Source: Cytospora piceicola (Eukaryota > Ascomycota > Sordariomycetes > Diaporthales > Cytosporaceae). From it: DNA of 64,000 nucleotides. Location: the NCBI GenBank assembly GCA_023375675.1, contig JALQBC010000004.1, positions 1,302,001-1,366,000 on the forward strand, read 5' to 3'. Shown here piece after piece: positions 45,089 through 56,004 of the stretch. Under the pieces are notes generated by a model that saw only the letters and a program-made list of their open reading frames with translations, was not told the DNA's origin and did not search any database. Made by a program: the position numbers and the translations under genes. Position 1 is the stretch's first letter, and each line of letters opens with the position of its first letter.

Positions 45089-46674
45089 ATGGCTTCTGGC
45101 CTGCCGCCCGACTTTCCGTCCCCATCACCAAGCCCTCCTGTCTTCGTCGAGCCTCCTCCCCCTGAAGACGACGACATCGACGTTGGGGTGGACTTTGACC
45201 GACCCCCTTCTCGCGACAGCAGTACTGGAGGAAACTGGAACGATATAGACCACCTGCTACCATCCTCCCGTGACAGCGGTCTTCTCCGTCCTGATATCCC
45301 GCGGCCTGTCCGGAAAGCAAGCAGCATGGCTTCGATAGATGCTTCTTTAACGGAGGGCAGCGTCTCAGCTGCCGCGGCCTCAAGTCCGTTCAACTTCCAG
45401 ACGCAGTTCATGAGCTCGTCGCCTGTGAAATCGGTATGTCTAAGTCGCCCAGCCCAACGACCAACCTATATGCACTCGAATAGAGCTCGGAGCTGACAAT
45501 CTGCCCCTCTCCCCAGAACATTGGACAACGCCGCGGCCATCGCTACAAACACTCCTCCATCAGCACCCAACACCAGATCTTCCAAGAGCCGCCGCCCCGG
45601 CCGCCGCCCGTCCTGCCCGCCTCCCTGCCCGTGCCAACCCTACGCGAAGCATGGACCTCCATGCACAAGGACCAGCGCGCCCGGCTATACTGGTCCATAT
45701 GCCACGCCTGCGTCGCGGGCTACGTCTTCTTCTGCGCCGGCGAGAGCCTCGCCATGACGGCCCTGTCCCACCTGATCTTCTTCGACGTCGGGTCGGCGGC
45801 GATCTGCGTGGGCGTCGACGTCCTGGGCAACTTCGAGGTGTGGAAGCGGAGCAGCGTGCGGCACCCCTTTGGGCTGCAGCGCGTCGAGGTGCTCGCCGGC
45901 TTCGCCATGAGCGTGTTCCTCGTCTTCGGCGGGTTCGACCTGCTGAGCCACAACTTCAAGCACGTCCTGGAGGGCGTGGGCTCGCACGCGCCGCACCACC
46001 CGCACGGGGGCGGCGGCCCGGGGGGGCCCGCCCCCGCCCCCGTCAGCGCCGGGACGGTCGACCTGGCGAGCCTGGCGGCCGTGCTGAGCACGCTGGTGTC
46101 GGCGTACGGGCTCAAGAACCACGCGCGCATCAGGCGCGTCATGCGCCCGAGCTACCTCTCGTCCTTCCTGCCCGAGATCCTCGCCAACCCGTTCCACTCC
46201 CTGACGCTCTTCTTCAGCTTCCTCATGCTGCTCCTCCCCTACCTCTCCGTCGCCTCCTTCGCCTGGCTCGACAAGCTCGTCTGCGTCGCCATCGCCGTCT
46301 CCATGTTCGTCCTGGGGACCCGCCTCGCCGCCGCCCAGGGCTTCATGCTGCTCATGTCGTACAGCAGCCAGCGCAAGGAGGCGTCCACGTTCGGCGTCGA
46401 CGGCAAGGACAGCGACACGGACGACGTCGTCCGCGAGGTCGAGTCCGAGCCCCACGTCTCGCGCGTCGACGAGGCGCAGTTCTGGCAGGTGCACTACGGG
46501 CTGTGCATGGCGACCATGAAGCTCTGCGTCGTCCGCGGCTGCGACGACGTGGCCATGGGCCAGCTGCGGCAGAGGATCGGGCGGATCGTGCAGAACAGGC
46601 TGGGCGAGGGGTATGGCAAGGGAGGGGCGCTGAGGTGGGAGGTTACGTTGCAGATGAGTACGGACTCGGCATGA
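45089..46674 (+). CDS. ZRG17: CDF-family zinc-transport protein, ZRG17-like
   Basis: Two exons (45089-45433 and 45517-46674) give 500 residues. The cytosolic N-terminus is Pro/Ser-rich. Across the exon join it reads RGHRYKHSSISTQHQIF, a mark of the ZRG17 branch of cation-diffusion facilitators. About six membrane segments follow, then a C-terminal cytosolic domain (VHYGLCMATMKLCVVRG). In active CDF zinc carriers TM2 and TM5 carry HxxxD/DxxxD zinc-site residues; here the TM5 region reads PEILANPFHSL and TM2 keeps only a DVGSAAICVGVD pattern, so the transport site looks incomplete. In yeast ZRG17 works as the partner of MSC2, moving zinc into the ER. A His/Gly-rich loop (HAPHHPHGGGG) lies between membrane spans. 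The second exon is extremely GC-rich, which creates long false frames on both strands. Confidence 0.82.
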
Positions 46675-47025
46675 GTGAGACTTGCGGCAGTCTAGAACGC
46701 CGTAGATGCACACACGAATGACCTGAATGGAAATCAGATGTTATGGCATTGAAGACGTGTACACAGACGTGTATTGGGCGGCAGAATGCGCAGTCAGAGG
46801 CGTTGATCCTCAACGAGCATATATTGCATGGCAGACATGATGAGTCGAGGAGTCTGCTTCTGGAGGATTCTAGACTTTGTGGGCTGTGTATATCGAAACC
46901 TGACAATGAATGACCGACCGCGTAAAGACAAAACTCCTCCAGCACCCGTGATGAGACAGTATCAGTATCGTAAAGTCATTGGCATAGAGCGGTTAGCTTC
47001 CAACATGCGCAGAGTGGGAAGTGTT

Positions 47026-49862
47026 TTAAAATAGCCCCCATCGTCCGCCCTTCTCCTTCCTCGGCTCCGCACGGCCCCCAAGCTTCTTCCTGTCCCTCCC
47101 CTCGATCGCCCTCAGGCTCTCCATCTTCTCCAGCACCAGCTCCAAGAGCTCCTTGCGCCGGATGACCTCCAGGTGCCTCTTGATCTTGGGGTCCTCCTTG
47201 GCGAAGCGCTCGATCTCGTCCTCGCTCAGGTGCCGGCCGAGGCGGGCGTCGAGTTCCCGGGGGAAGTTGTAGTAGAACTCCGAGAGCAGCTCGACGTTAA
47301 GGAAGAGGACGGCCGTCTGGGCGAGCTTGCTGGCGGCTGCGTCGAGGAACACCTCTGGGCAGTAGTACTTGTTTTTGGCGTCCTTGCACTGGCGAGACTT
47401 GACGGCCATCAGGCGCATGTTGATGATGTCGGCGCGGTCGCGGAGGAAGACTGCTTCACGGCCTGATAAAGAGTGTTAGTGAGCTTGGTTGACCAGACAG
47501 CCTTCTTGGCCAGATGAGACGGAACGAGAAAATGCTTACCCTTCTCCAACAACGCAGCACTGAAGCCACCAGCCCCCAGCCTGCCCTCGCCTTCAACAAT
47601 CATGTCACCCTTGCGGCACTTATCCACAAAGCCCATCACCTCCTTCAACTTCCTCCTGCCGCCCACTGTCGTCTCCAGACTCGTCATCGCATTCTGACAC
47701 GCCTCCAATTCTCCCTTCAACACACCACCAACGTGCTCCCGTCCGTTGTTCCACTCCCGCTCCTCGACATCGATTTCGAACTTGTATGGCTTGATGCAGT
47801 TCTCCACCTGGTCGCTTGTGCTGTAGAACCTCTCGTTCAGGATAGTCGATGCCGCATTTGTGATGGCCTCACGTGCGAAGGGGTGGTTTGCGAATGTGGA
47901 TTGCGCAATCAGCCGCTCGATATGCTTCTGGATCGTGGTGGCCACGGCGTTGGTTGCTACACGGCCCACGCCAAGCTTAGTAAGCGAGGAAGTGGACGCA
48001 TCAAGTTGACGGTGCCAGTAGAGGTTGTTAGGATCTGCTTTAGGCAGGTCGGCGAGCGTGTCGACTTCCGGGGGCGGTTGAGACAGATCGGTGATGGGCT
48101 TGTTCCAGTAGCGGAGGGCGAGAAGGTCCAGCACGCGCTGGTCAAGTTCCTTCTTAAGGACTTCTTGCATCTGTGGTCGGCCAAACTCCCCGCTGAACTC
48201 CTTGAAGGAGTGCTTGAAAGCATCGAGGCTTTCTGCAAGGTATGACTCTGCCGAAAGTGGTCGGTCGTTGTACTGAACCTTGAACTCATAAGTGGCTTCC
48301 TCGAGCTCTTGTTTTATCGCGTCGTGTGTTATTTGCAGACTGGCAGACATAGTCTGTTCCAGAACGTGCATAAGCTTCTTACGTAGGTTGAGGGTACCAA
48401 GGTTGACACCGGAGTCGGGGCCGAATTCTAGAGGATGCGACGAGAAATAGGCGTGTTCGTTCTTGGCAATAGTAGTGGTGAGGTTGCCCCCTATTCCCTT
48501 ATTGAATAGGGCCTTGACGCCTGGTGCTCGAGAAACGACTCCGACGTAGCCGAGCCGTAGGGGATATTGCTTGTCCGACAGAATGGCAGCTCCTCGTACC
48601 GGGTCGACAAGGTCCATCTTGGTGACGACGCCAATGGTTCTCTCGCCTCGCGGGTCTACCCTCCTACTTGCTCTCAGAGCTGTGGAGTTGGCCAGATCGA
48701 CATCTGCAGCAGAGATGGCCAAGATGACGTTTGGCGGTTGGATATATTTGTCGCACAGCTCAGCGATCTTCTGCTTGAGCTCCAGAGGCTGGTTCTGACC
48801 CACAACCTGTATGTATCCAGGCAAGTCGATTAGGGACAGATCCGGTACAGTTGGGGAATAGATGCTGAGGCGGATGGGGTCATCCGAAACACAGTCGCTA
48901 TCAGGGACGGCCAAGTTGAGATCGGTGAGCGTCCTTTGTATGGAAGAGAAGTCTGTTGTCTTCAGGCCCAAATCCGGGAACTCGCCATATTCTGATTTGG
49001 ACTCGGGCGTGTTGATCAAAGTGAGCTCGATCGGTCGTCTTGTGACCATATTGGAACCCTTGGGCAGGAATTCATGACCCACGATGGCCTCCAGAACCGA
49101 GCTCTTTCCCGAAGACTGCGATCCAATAACGACGATAGATGGGAGAGTGAGTGCACTCGTCTGGCCGACCTTGGAAAGAATATTCCGGATCTCGATCATC
49201 TTTTTGGTCAGAATCATCATTTGGTCGTCCTTTGCCATCTCCTCGGCGTCCCTGTCATCCTCCACGATCTGAGTCCAGCCGCCAGCTGCTGCTGCACCGG
49301 CCATGACTTTCCCGGACCTGCTCTGTCTTGGCGGCTCCTCCCCCGGGTCTGGTCCTCCTTTGCCCGTGCCTATCTCCTCTTGCATCCGCAGTATTTTGTT
49401 CATCCATTCTGGCAGCTCGGCCTGCTCTTTCGTATTCTCCCACCCTCTCCCTATTTGACCCGCAATGCCCTTGGCTCCACCAAACAACCCAGAGGCCGTA
49501 TCCATCGCCGTACTTTTCATGTTTTGGTACATTTCTGAGGCCGAGTTGCTGACTTGTATAGCCTGATATTGCACCCACGCCACCCCGCCTATCATCAAGC
49601 CCCCAAACATGGCCGGTAACCTCGCGAACTTGAGGACCAGCCTCGGCAAGATCCTCGCGAACGAGACGTTCCGGACGATGACGGCGTTGTGGAAGGAGCT
49701 TTGGGGGGGCCACATGCGCTGCCTCATCGATTGTACCGTGGCATCGGTCCGTTGTAGACCTCCGGTCGGGAGTCGGAAGCGGTGGTACTGGCGGACAGCG
49801 GCGGCGCCAGCGCGTCGCGCGGTAAGGGGCACTATCCCCGCTGCCAGGAGCCGTCCACTCAT
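47026..49862 (-). CDS. MGM1: mitochondrial dynamin-like GTPase MGM1 (OPA1)
   Basis: Two exons (49862-47540 and 47462-47026) give 919 residues, typical for fungal MGM1. The N-terminus is Arg-rich and Ser-rich, a mitochondrial presequence, followed by one membrane span at about 80-100 (GLMIGGVAWVQYQA) and a Gly/Ala-rich stretch around GGAKGIAG where the rhomboid protease would cut. The GTPase domain has G1 GSQSSGKSS (about 247), the G2 Thr in NMVTRRP, G3 DLPG (about 344) and G4 TKMD (about 412). The stalk and GED-like end include FPRELDARLGRHLS. It fuses inner membranes and shapes cristae. The intron GTAAGC...ATCAG joins EKG to REAVFLRDRADI. It is convergent with the ZRG17-like gene (351 bases apart). 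A short uORF overlaps its start. Confidence 0.95.
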
Positions 49863-49906
49863 GGTGGTGGCGGGTGAAGAGGACGCTGGTGGTGTTGAGA
49901 TGGCAT
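49859..49906 (-). promoter_or_regulatory. uORF overlapping the MGM1 start codon (ATGA)
   Basis: On the minus strand an ATG at 49906 opens a 15-codon frame (Pro/His/Gln-rich) ending in a TGA that shares ATGA with the MGM1 ATG at 49862. If the transcript starts upstream of 49906, ribosomes would translate the uORF first and reach MGM1 by leaky scanning or stop-restart. The transcript start is not known from sequence. Confidence 0.4.
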
Positions 49907-50481
49907 AAAAACCCGATAGCCGTGGGAAATCGGTGGATATGTTGCCCTTCTCGCCAGAATCTGTAGATTTGTATTTCTTTTTGCTGGGGTGGTAGTGTCA
50001 AAAGTTGGGGTCGACTCTCACGATTATGCAGCCCGCTTTTGCAGGAAGTGCTGAGGTGGCGTGGAGATTGCCCAAGGTGGACACGACGTCAGCGGGTTAG
50101 TGGGTGGGGAAGCTGGGGATCTTCAGGGTTAGGGGGCCAATCTCCATGGTCCAGGGTTGGCCCAGGCTTTGGGGGTTAGGGCCTGCTTCCAGGGTTGTTC
50201 TTGTATGATGTTGCCAATAGGCAGCATGTAGTGGCCTTCCGGTGCAATCTACCTATCCAGGCATCTGCCAGGTTGCGTGAAGTTGGGCCATACACCTCAA
50301 GGATCTCTCTTTTCTTGGTACAGACCTGTGGATTTAGGAAAGGTGGATGCTATATCTCAATTCCAGATGCCTGCGTCACATGCCTATATACAGCCAGTCA
50401 AGATCCCCATGTCCTCTAAAACAAACAAGGGAAAGGAATATAAGACAAGTATAAGAAGGAAGGAAGGATATATTGAAACTT
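49907..50481. other. MGM1 promoter region
   Basis: Upstream DNA of MGM1 with several scattered GGGTTAGGG-like words (50126-50180) that are not in tandem. No gene recognised. Confidence 0.45.
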
Positions 50482-52840
50482 CTACAGGTATCCTAACTTA
50501 TATGATAACAACATCACTTGCTTCGCCGAAGCATTGACACGACCTTCCCTGGTGCACTTTGTACTCTTATAAGGACGACATATCTGAAGACTCTTATTCA
50601 AAAGACAAAGACCGAGGCGTCGATAATTGACACCGGAACCCCAGCTTGATGCAGAAATTCCTTTTGGGTCTGTTTTCATTGTGTCCAAGCGTTCCAAGAC
50701 TACAAAATAGCGACCCGAGAGTGGGTACAGGTTGACATAATCTCCCTCTACTAACAACAGACATATTACCTTCTGTGGTACCAATGGATCAAATTTTTGA
50801 GGGCAGTCTGGCATGAACTTCGTGAAAAAGAAATAACCCTCGTTGGTTGATGTTGTCTGATTCTGTCGTAGAAAGTATGGCCACTCGAGCTCTAATTCGT
50901 CCCATGTGATGTGATCCAGTGAAGTCTGTTGGCGGATATTGCTGTAAAAAAAACTCCTGTTGGCAGATATTGTCGAGAAGGAAGATGTGCCTGTCAAATA
51001 GCACACCGTTCGTAGTTGACCCGTCAATCACAAGCCTGCCATCGTAGTGGTCGAAACTCGAAGCTGAAGGGGCTTCGCTTTCGCATGGCCATTTTGTGAA
51101 CAGTGGCCATTTCGATTATGGTCTCCGGTTTATGTCTCCGGTGCGTTCCGTGGGGGTGCCATAATCGATATTGAATTGGTCCGATTACTGATACCCAAGA
51201 CCAGGAAGGCGCTTTGATTTCAGAATGTTGTGGTTCGCTTCGAGGTCCAGGTGCTTTCTGGTCGAAAAACCAAAGCAGAGAACGTAGAGCATCGCGTCTC
51301 CATATACCAAGCACGCAATCATCCTTCAGGGCCGTGCATAATCGATCCGTGATGCCTTGAAGCGCGATATACCTATCTCGACTGTATGTCAGGACGCGAC
51401 TTGTATATTCTTGGACTGCTTTTCTCTAGTGCCAGTAGCATTCGGCCCTTGTGAACCCGGAGCTCGAGAGGGATGGTTGCGACTTAAGGAGGACTTTCGA
51501 CCGTCGACCTACTGGTATCCTTGCGGACTTTTCACCCAGATTTCGGGATTTGGACAACCGAAGGTCCAAGGACGCGCAGTTATGGAAACAGTCCCAAAAT
51601 ATTCCATGCCTGGTGGTGCTTATGACTCTTCTCGAAAACATTTTTTCCTGAAATGTCCAGCCCCGAGTGTCCAGTACACCGTTCGGCCTGCAAACAAAAT
51701 TTCCTGTCTTATCCAAAGCTCTGTATATTAGCTCGGGGTTTATCCGAGGGTGAGAAGACAGAGAACTTTGTAGTTGGTCCCCTTATACAGACACGGGCGT
51801 AGAAGTGAAGCATGCTGAAGGCTAGTTCCATCAACTGCTGAAATTGTGAGGGTTGCGTTCTCGTAGATGGAAGCTATTTTCTGCTTCTATATGCCAATCT
51901 CCTGACATTCCCTGAAGGATTCCCTATGAGGATTGATGGTGTTGGCGTTAGTATTCTTTTCCAATCACACATATTACATATGTAGGTATAACAGTAAGTG
52001 ACTCGCGGTCTTACCAAAGAATCAACCCACAAGTAGTGTAAGCCGAGATCGTGGGCCAGCGTGCATGCATCTCTAATGGTGTTGTGCAAGCGCCCAGCGT
52101 CAAATCCATCATAGAGGTCGTTCTCGGTGCTCACGGAAGGTATGGCTAGACCTGTGGTATCCAAGGGCCACTTTTACGAAAGAGCACAGTATGGCGCATT
52201 GAAGGTCATGTTTCTGACACTCTGACTTTCGAACCACTTCGAGAGGGATCATAGTCAATGAGGTCAAGCAGTCGACGAGGCGCGCCCGATACAGGAGCCC
52301 GCAGGGGGCGGCCCCTCGGTCGACCTGACATTCCGCGTGATCAGCCATGCACGTTCGAATCCACTGAACTGCAAGGCTGACGACTCCAGATATACTGTCA
52401 TGCTCCAAGGAGTGCTCTTGTATCAATTGATAGCTCTCTGGGTGTGAAAGAATTCGGTTAGTGTGGAGTTATCAGAATAGTCACTCACCACCTACGTACT
52501 AAGTATGTAGTTCTCAGTGCCAGAAGGCCTTGAAGGTAAGTTGGAGTTTCCCGGCTTCTTCTAGACTAAGTATGACTGGATGAGCCATTGTTGGAAATTT
52601 ACCGAGATGATCAATCGCTGTGAATGAGCCCGAGGACTGTATATTGTCAGAATCCCACCTCGGAATGCTGTGTTCGATCGCTTTGTGAGAGCATGCATGA
52701 CCTTTGAGCAAGTTCAATGCCTTAGCCTCAGATAGTGAAATATCGTAAGATTTCATCGGCAGCATTGGAATCTGCCATGGAGCGGGCCAGAGGCAGCAGT
52801 ACCACGGTGAACGGACAGAAGACATGATCCAAGATAACAT
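50482..52840 (-). pseudogene. HET-domain gene, multiply frameshifted
   Basis: Reading leftward, the parts of a HET protein appear in order but in shifting frames. The N-terminal region has SYDISLSEAKAL and WIRTCMADHAECQV with GLLYRARLVDC. The first HET block is broken: CAIL is followed by a one-base shift before KWPLDTTGLAIPSV. Then come HNTIRDACTLAHDLGLHYLW with VDSL, an intron (GTAAGA...CATAG), DWHIEA, another one-base shift at the KIASIYENATLTISAVDG block, LDTRGWTFQEKMFSRRV, and the C-terminal APSWSWVSVIGPIQYRLW. Further frame changes lie near 51.03 and 50.95 kb. At least four shifts make this a dead gene. The LCI cysteine after VDSL is also lost. HET genes act in non-self recognition; an intact relative of the family is at 20156-22363. 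Confidence 0.8.
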
Positions 52841-53667
52841 TTTGTGTGAGTGCGAGTTCGGTAAATAGATCGGCTGGCAGGATTGTTTTCGTGGGCCACC
52901 TCTATTGGTAGGTAGCGGCGATATGTATCGAGTTCAAGCCCAGGTGGGAACAGAAGACGCAGAAAATAGCATATTTCAAGGAGATTTCACTCAAACGCTG
53001 GGTGTGTATTTAGGTACCTCTTTATGCAACGTAAGCTGACTTCCATCTCGATCAGCAAATAAGATATATCTACCTAGGTAATTCTGGGTAAGTACCTAAG
53101 TAATTACTTATATAAGTTGAACCGCCTGCATCCTGACCACCTACCTGGGTAAGTTCAAGTAGTTCCTATACATGTGACTATATCTACTTACAGTGCGCCG
53201 TAGAGAGCACTTTGCAGATACTCACTTGCTACTTAAACTATATACTATACGGAGTAGGGATTACTTACATGTATTGTTATTATATATATATATATATCTG
53301 CAATGGTGGCAAATCTAATTCGTAAGCGGAGTGCCATCAATTAGTACTTGCCTCCCATTCAAGTAGGGTTCATGTCGTGTATAAATACCATTTCATACCG
53401 AGACTAGGCAGAGAGCCCTAAGAATATACGATTAGTTGAACTTTATATCGAAATTGGTTGTATGCATGACTTGATAAGTCGTCAGAGATACAGGTTGGCC
53501 TTTCGAACTAATAACCATATTATCTACCATATCACGCAACGCATCAGGGCTGCCTTGTAACCGTATCAGATCATGCTCCAGAATTGTCTAGCGACCCAAG
53601 CCTTGTTTGACAATTTATACCTGCTGTTTGTCAGATCAAAAAGACACGCAATGGTTTACCAGAAATC
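52841..53667. other. AT-rich intergenic
   Basis: AT-rich DNA with a (TA)n tract near 53280-53300 and many TAC/CTA/GTA words, including TACCTAGGTA at 53071-53080. No gene recognised. Confidence 0.5.
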
Positions 53668-54219
53668 TCACTCCCAATACCGAGGCATCGTTACCATCCA
53701 CGCATCCGGCATGTCTGAGTCCGTCTCACTAAGCCAATACCCAAACTGCCCATCCTCTCCTCCATCCACCGTCGCATTCACGGTCCGCCAGACCCTTTCC
53801 CGCTCGCCAGGCTCCCCACGAACCCCGGGTTTCCAGCCCGGGATCTGGAAGCGCTTCCCGCTCATGATCGCAACCCAGTATGAGGCATAGAACACGCTTG
53901 TCGGGACGCCGACCTCCAGGTTCAACGACCCAGGCGCGTACCCGGGCGCGAACTCGTCTATAATGGGCGGCATTTCCTCGGAAAACTGCAGATATGTCTG
54001 CTTCGGCCCGTGTGCCCACGTATCGTAGAGTCCGCCGCGGCCGAAAGCGAGGTAGAGGCGCTGCAGTGACGGAAACGTGCTCGGCACCATTCGAACGATG
54101 TCTAAGGCGCGGGTGGACGTGGAGTCAGTCCTCGACGAACAGGCAATGAGCTCCAAGGATTTGATGGACCGGAATGCCGAATGAGGATATGCTGGCCATT
54201 GCTTGGGATAGTTTGGCAT
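53668..54219 (-). CDS. hypothetical protein, possible remnant of an F-box/LRR-like gene
   Basis: A 183-residue frame from the ATG at 54219. It includes RSIKSLELIACSS and TFPSLQRLYLAFG, which have the spacing of leucine-rich-repeat strands seen in fungal F-box-type proteins, followed by SLNLEVGVPTSVFYASYW and a conserved-looking end (GQFGYWLSE, MPDAWMVTMPRYWE). No F-box is present and the frame starts within what would be the LRR part, so an upstream exon may be missing. A different frame at 54125-54316 (MKKLKSGVRRICEAIKS) overlaps the start but does not join in phase by a clear intron. Function unknown; possibly truncated. Confidence 0.45.
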   Translation of the reverse strand: MPNYPKQWPAYPHSAFRSIKSLELIACSSRTDSTSTRALDIVRMVPSTFPSLQRLYLAFGRGGLYDTWAHGPKQTYLQFSEEMPPIIDEFAPGYAPGSLNLEVGVPTSVFYASYWVAIMSGKRFQIPGWKPGVRGEPGERERVWRTVNATVDGGEDGQFGYWLSETDSDMPDAWMVTMPRYWE

Positions 54220-54316
54220 TTGCAGAGTCAGTCTTAGAAGTTGTGTCCTGCAATGAATCCGTGGTTGATTTTATGGCTTCACAAATCCTCCTGACGCCCG
54301 ATTTGAGCTTCTTCAT

Positions 54317-54853
54317 ACTTTAAGACGGGCGAGCAGAGGCTCACCAAGGGCGAAAGGTAATATAGCAGATATGACATGGAAGAGAAGCATTGTGAATGAG
54401 GTGGATTTATGCTACATACATAATCTGTGTATCTAATGCTCCAACTGCAGGATGAAGCCGGATCAGGACGTGCCCCCGACCTTAAGGTTGTAGTTGCCTC
54501 GGGAGCCCTGCGGCGCATGCGGCGCAGCGTCGGGCTTTCTCCGATCAGGAACCTCGGAAGTGCTGAGTTAGCGGGGACGGTGCAGCAAATAGTGTACCTA
54601 CCGCTATAGTGGCGGACTTGAGAGCACTGAAGCTACCCTTTCAGGTAGCCTGGTGTACCTATAACATCCCAGTCAGCGCTGAGACTCTACCTCCTGTGCG
54701 CGTGAGAAATTTGTTTACTTACTCAAGTACTTATTCAGCATTTGCTGCCTTCAGTCTCCTCCACCTCACATGAACCTTCTCCACAGAACACAACTTGAAC
54801 CTGCCTCGTTCTATCTCCTAGAAAGGTAGTAAAGCCCGCAACGAAGATTGTTC
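54317..54853. other. intergenic promoter space
   Basis: Contains the promoter of the MAT2B-like gene. No other gene recognised. Confidence 0.45.
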
Positions 54854-56004
54854 ATGATGGCGGAGAAGACTGCTTTAGTAACCGGAGCCACCGGCCTCCT
54901 TGGGCGACAGATTCAGAGAGCTTTTGTAAGGCGTGACTGGACTGCCAAAGGTACAGGTTTCTCCCGAGCAGACGGAGCCACTGTCCTCAAGGTTGATTTG
55001 GCCTCTGAGCATGAGGTCGAGAAAACCCTCGATGTGGTCAAGTAATGCTCGCCCCTGCTACTGAGCCATGGTGTCTTCTCTCCAGTTTCACTGACTCATC
55101 ATCTTCAGGCCCCAAGTTGTAGTGCACTGTACGTGGTCAAATATCTGAAAGCTGCATGTTACTTTGACCATCTCACTTATGCAACCATTCTGTACAGGCG
55201 CGGCAAACCGCTTCCCAGACAAGGTTGACAAGGACCCCGAAGGAACTCGAAAGCTCAATGTCGAAGCCACCGGAGCCCTCGCCAGGTTCTGTGCCGGCCG
55301 TGGGATCTTCTTGATCTATATCTCGACAGACTACGTGTTCCCGGGCAAACCTGGCGACGCTCCTTATGAGAGCGATGCTCCCACCGGCCCCACCAACCTG
55401 TACGGACAGACAAAGCTTGACGGCGAACATGCTGTTCTCCAGGAGTACAAAGCTGCTGGCAGGGATGGCCTGGGTGTTGTCCTGAGAGTTCCAGTCCTGT
55501 ACGGCGATGCGGAGGTACCATCCGAGAGCGCCGTCAACGTTCTTATGGACGCCGTATGGAGAGCACAGAAGGGAGAGAAGGTGCAGATGGAGCACTGGGC
55601 CCTCCGATACCCTACCAATACCGAAGATATTGGAAGAGTCTGTCACGGTAAGCCCCTTTGACGATCCAATCCTAGCGCCAGCCACCAAGCTAAACTGTGG
55701 CGTAGACTTGGCTACCAAGTATCTGGCCGCCAGCGACAGCGAGCGAGCCAAGATGCCCAAGATCCTGCAGTTCTCGAGTGAGGACAAGTGCACGAAATAT
55801 GAGATCTGCCAGCTATTCGGTGAAATCATGGGCCTCAACATCGACAACATCGAGCCGAACACCCAAGGAAATGATCCCAACTCGAGTGTTCAGAGACCTT
55901 ATGACTGCCACTTGAGCACAAAAGCATTGAGGGATCTCGGCATTGATGTCTCAACTCAAGACTTCACTGGTTGGTGGCGACGGGAGGTACGGGCCTTTAG
56001 GTAG
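54854..56004 (+). CDS. RmlD/MAT2B-like NAD(P)-binding reductase
   Basis: Four exons (54854-55041, 55109-55128, 55198-55647, 55706-56004) close in phase to give 318 residues. Exon 2 is only 20 nt. The Rossmann motif TGATGLLG is at about residues 11-18; the spliced middle reads VVVHCAANRFPDKVDKDPE, matching the NCAAxRxPD block of the RmlD substrate family; STDYVFPG and YGQTKLDGE (Tyr-x-x-x-Lys) are the catalytic parts. Family members include bacterial dTDP-4-dehydrorhamnose reductase and eukaryotic MAT2B, the regulatory subunit of methionine adenosyltransferase. In fungi lacking rhamnose clusters the MAT2B-like role is more likely, but the sequence alone cannot separate them. Start: two ATGs lie at 54854 and 54857; either gives the same fold. 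Confidence 0.9.

Noticed and set aside
45651..46721. Long overlapping frames on both strands over the CDF gene's second exon
   Set aside because: Arg/Ala/Pro- and His/Asp-rich shadows caused by very high GC at third positions; the ZRG17-like frame has the membrane segments and family motif.
50126..50180. Telomere-like TTAGGG words, also inside both LTRs
   Set aside because: They are isolated or double, not tandem arrays; no sign of an interstitial telomere.
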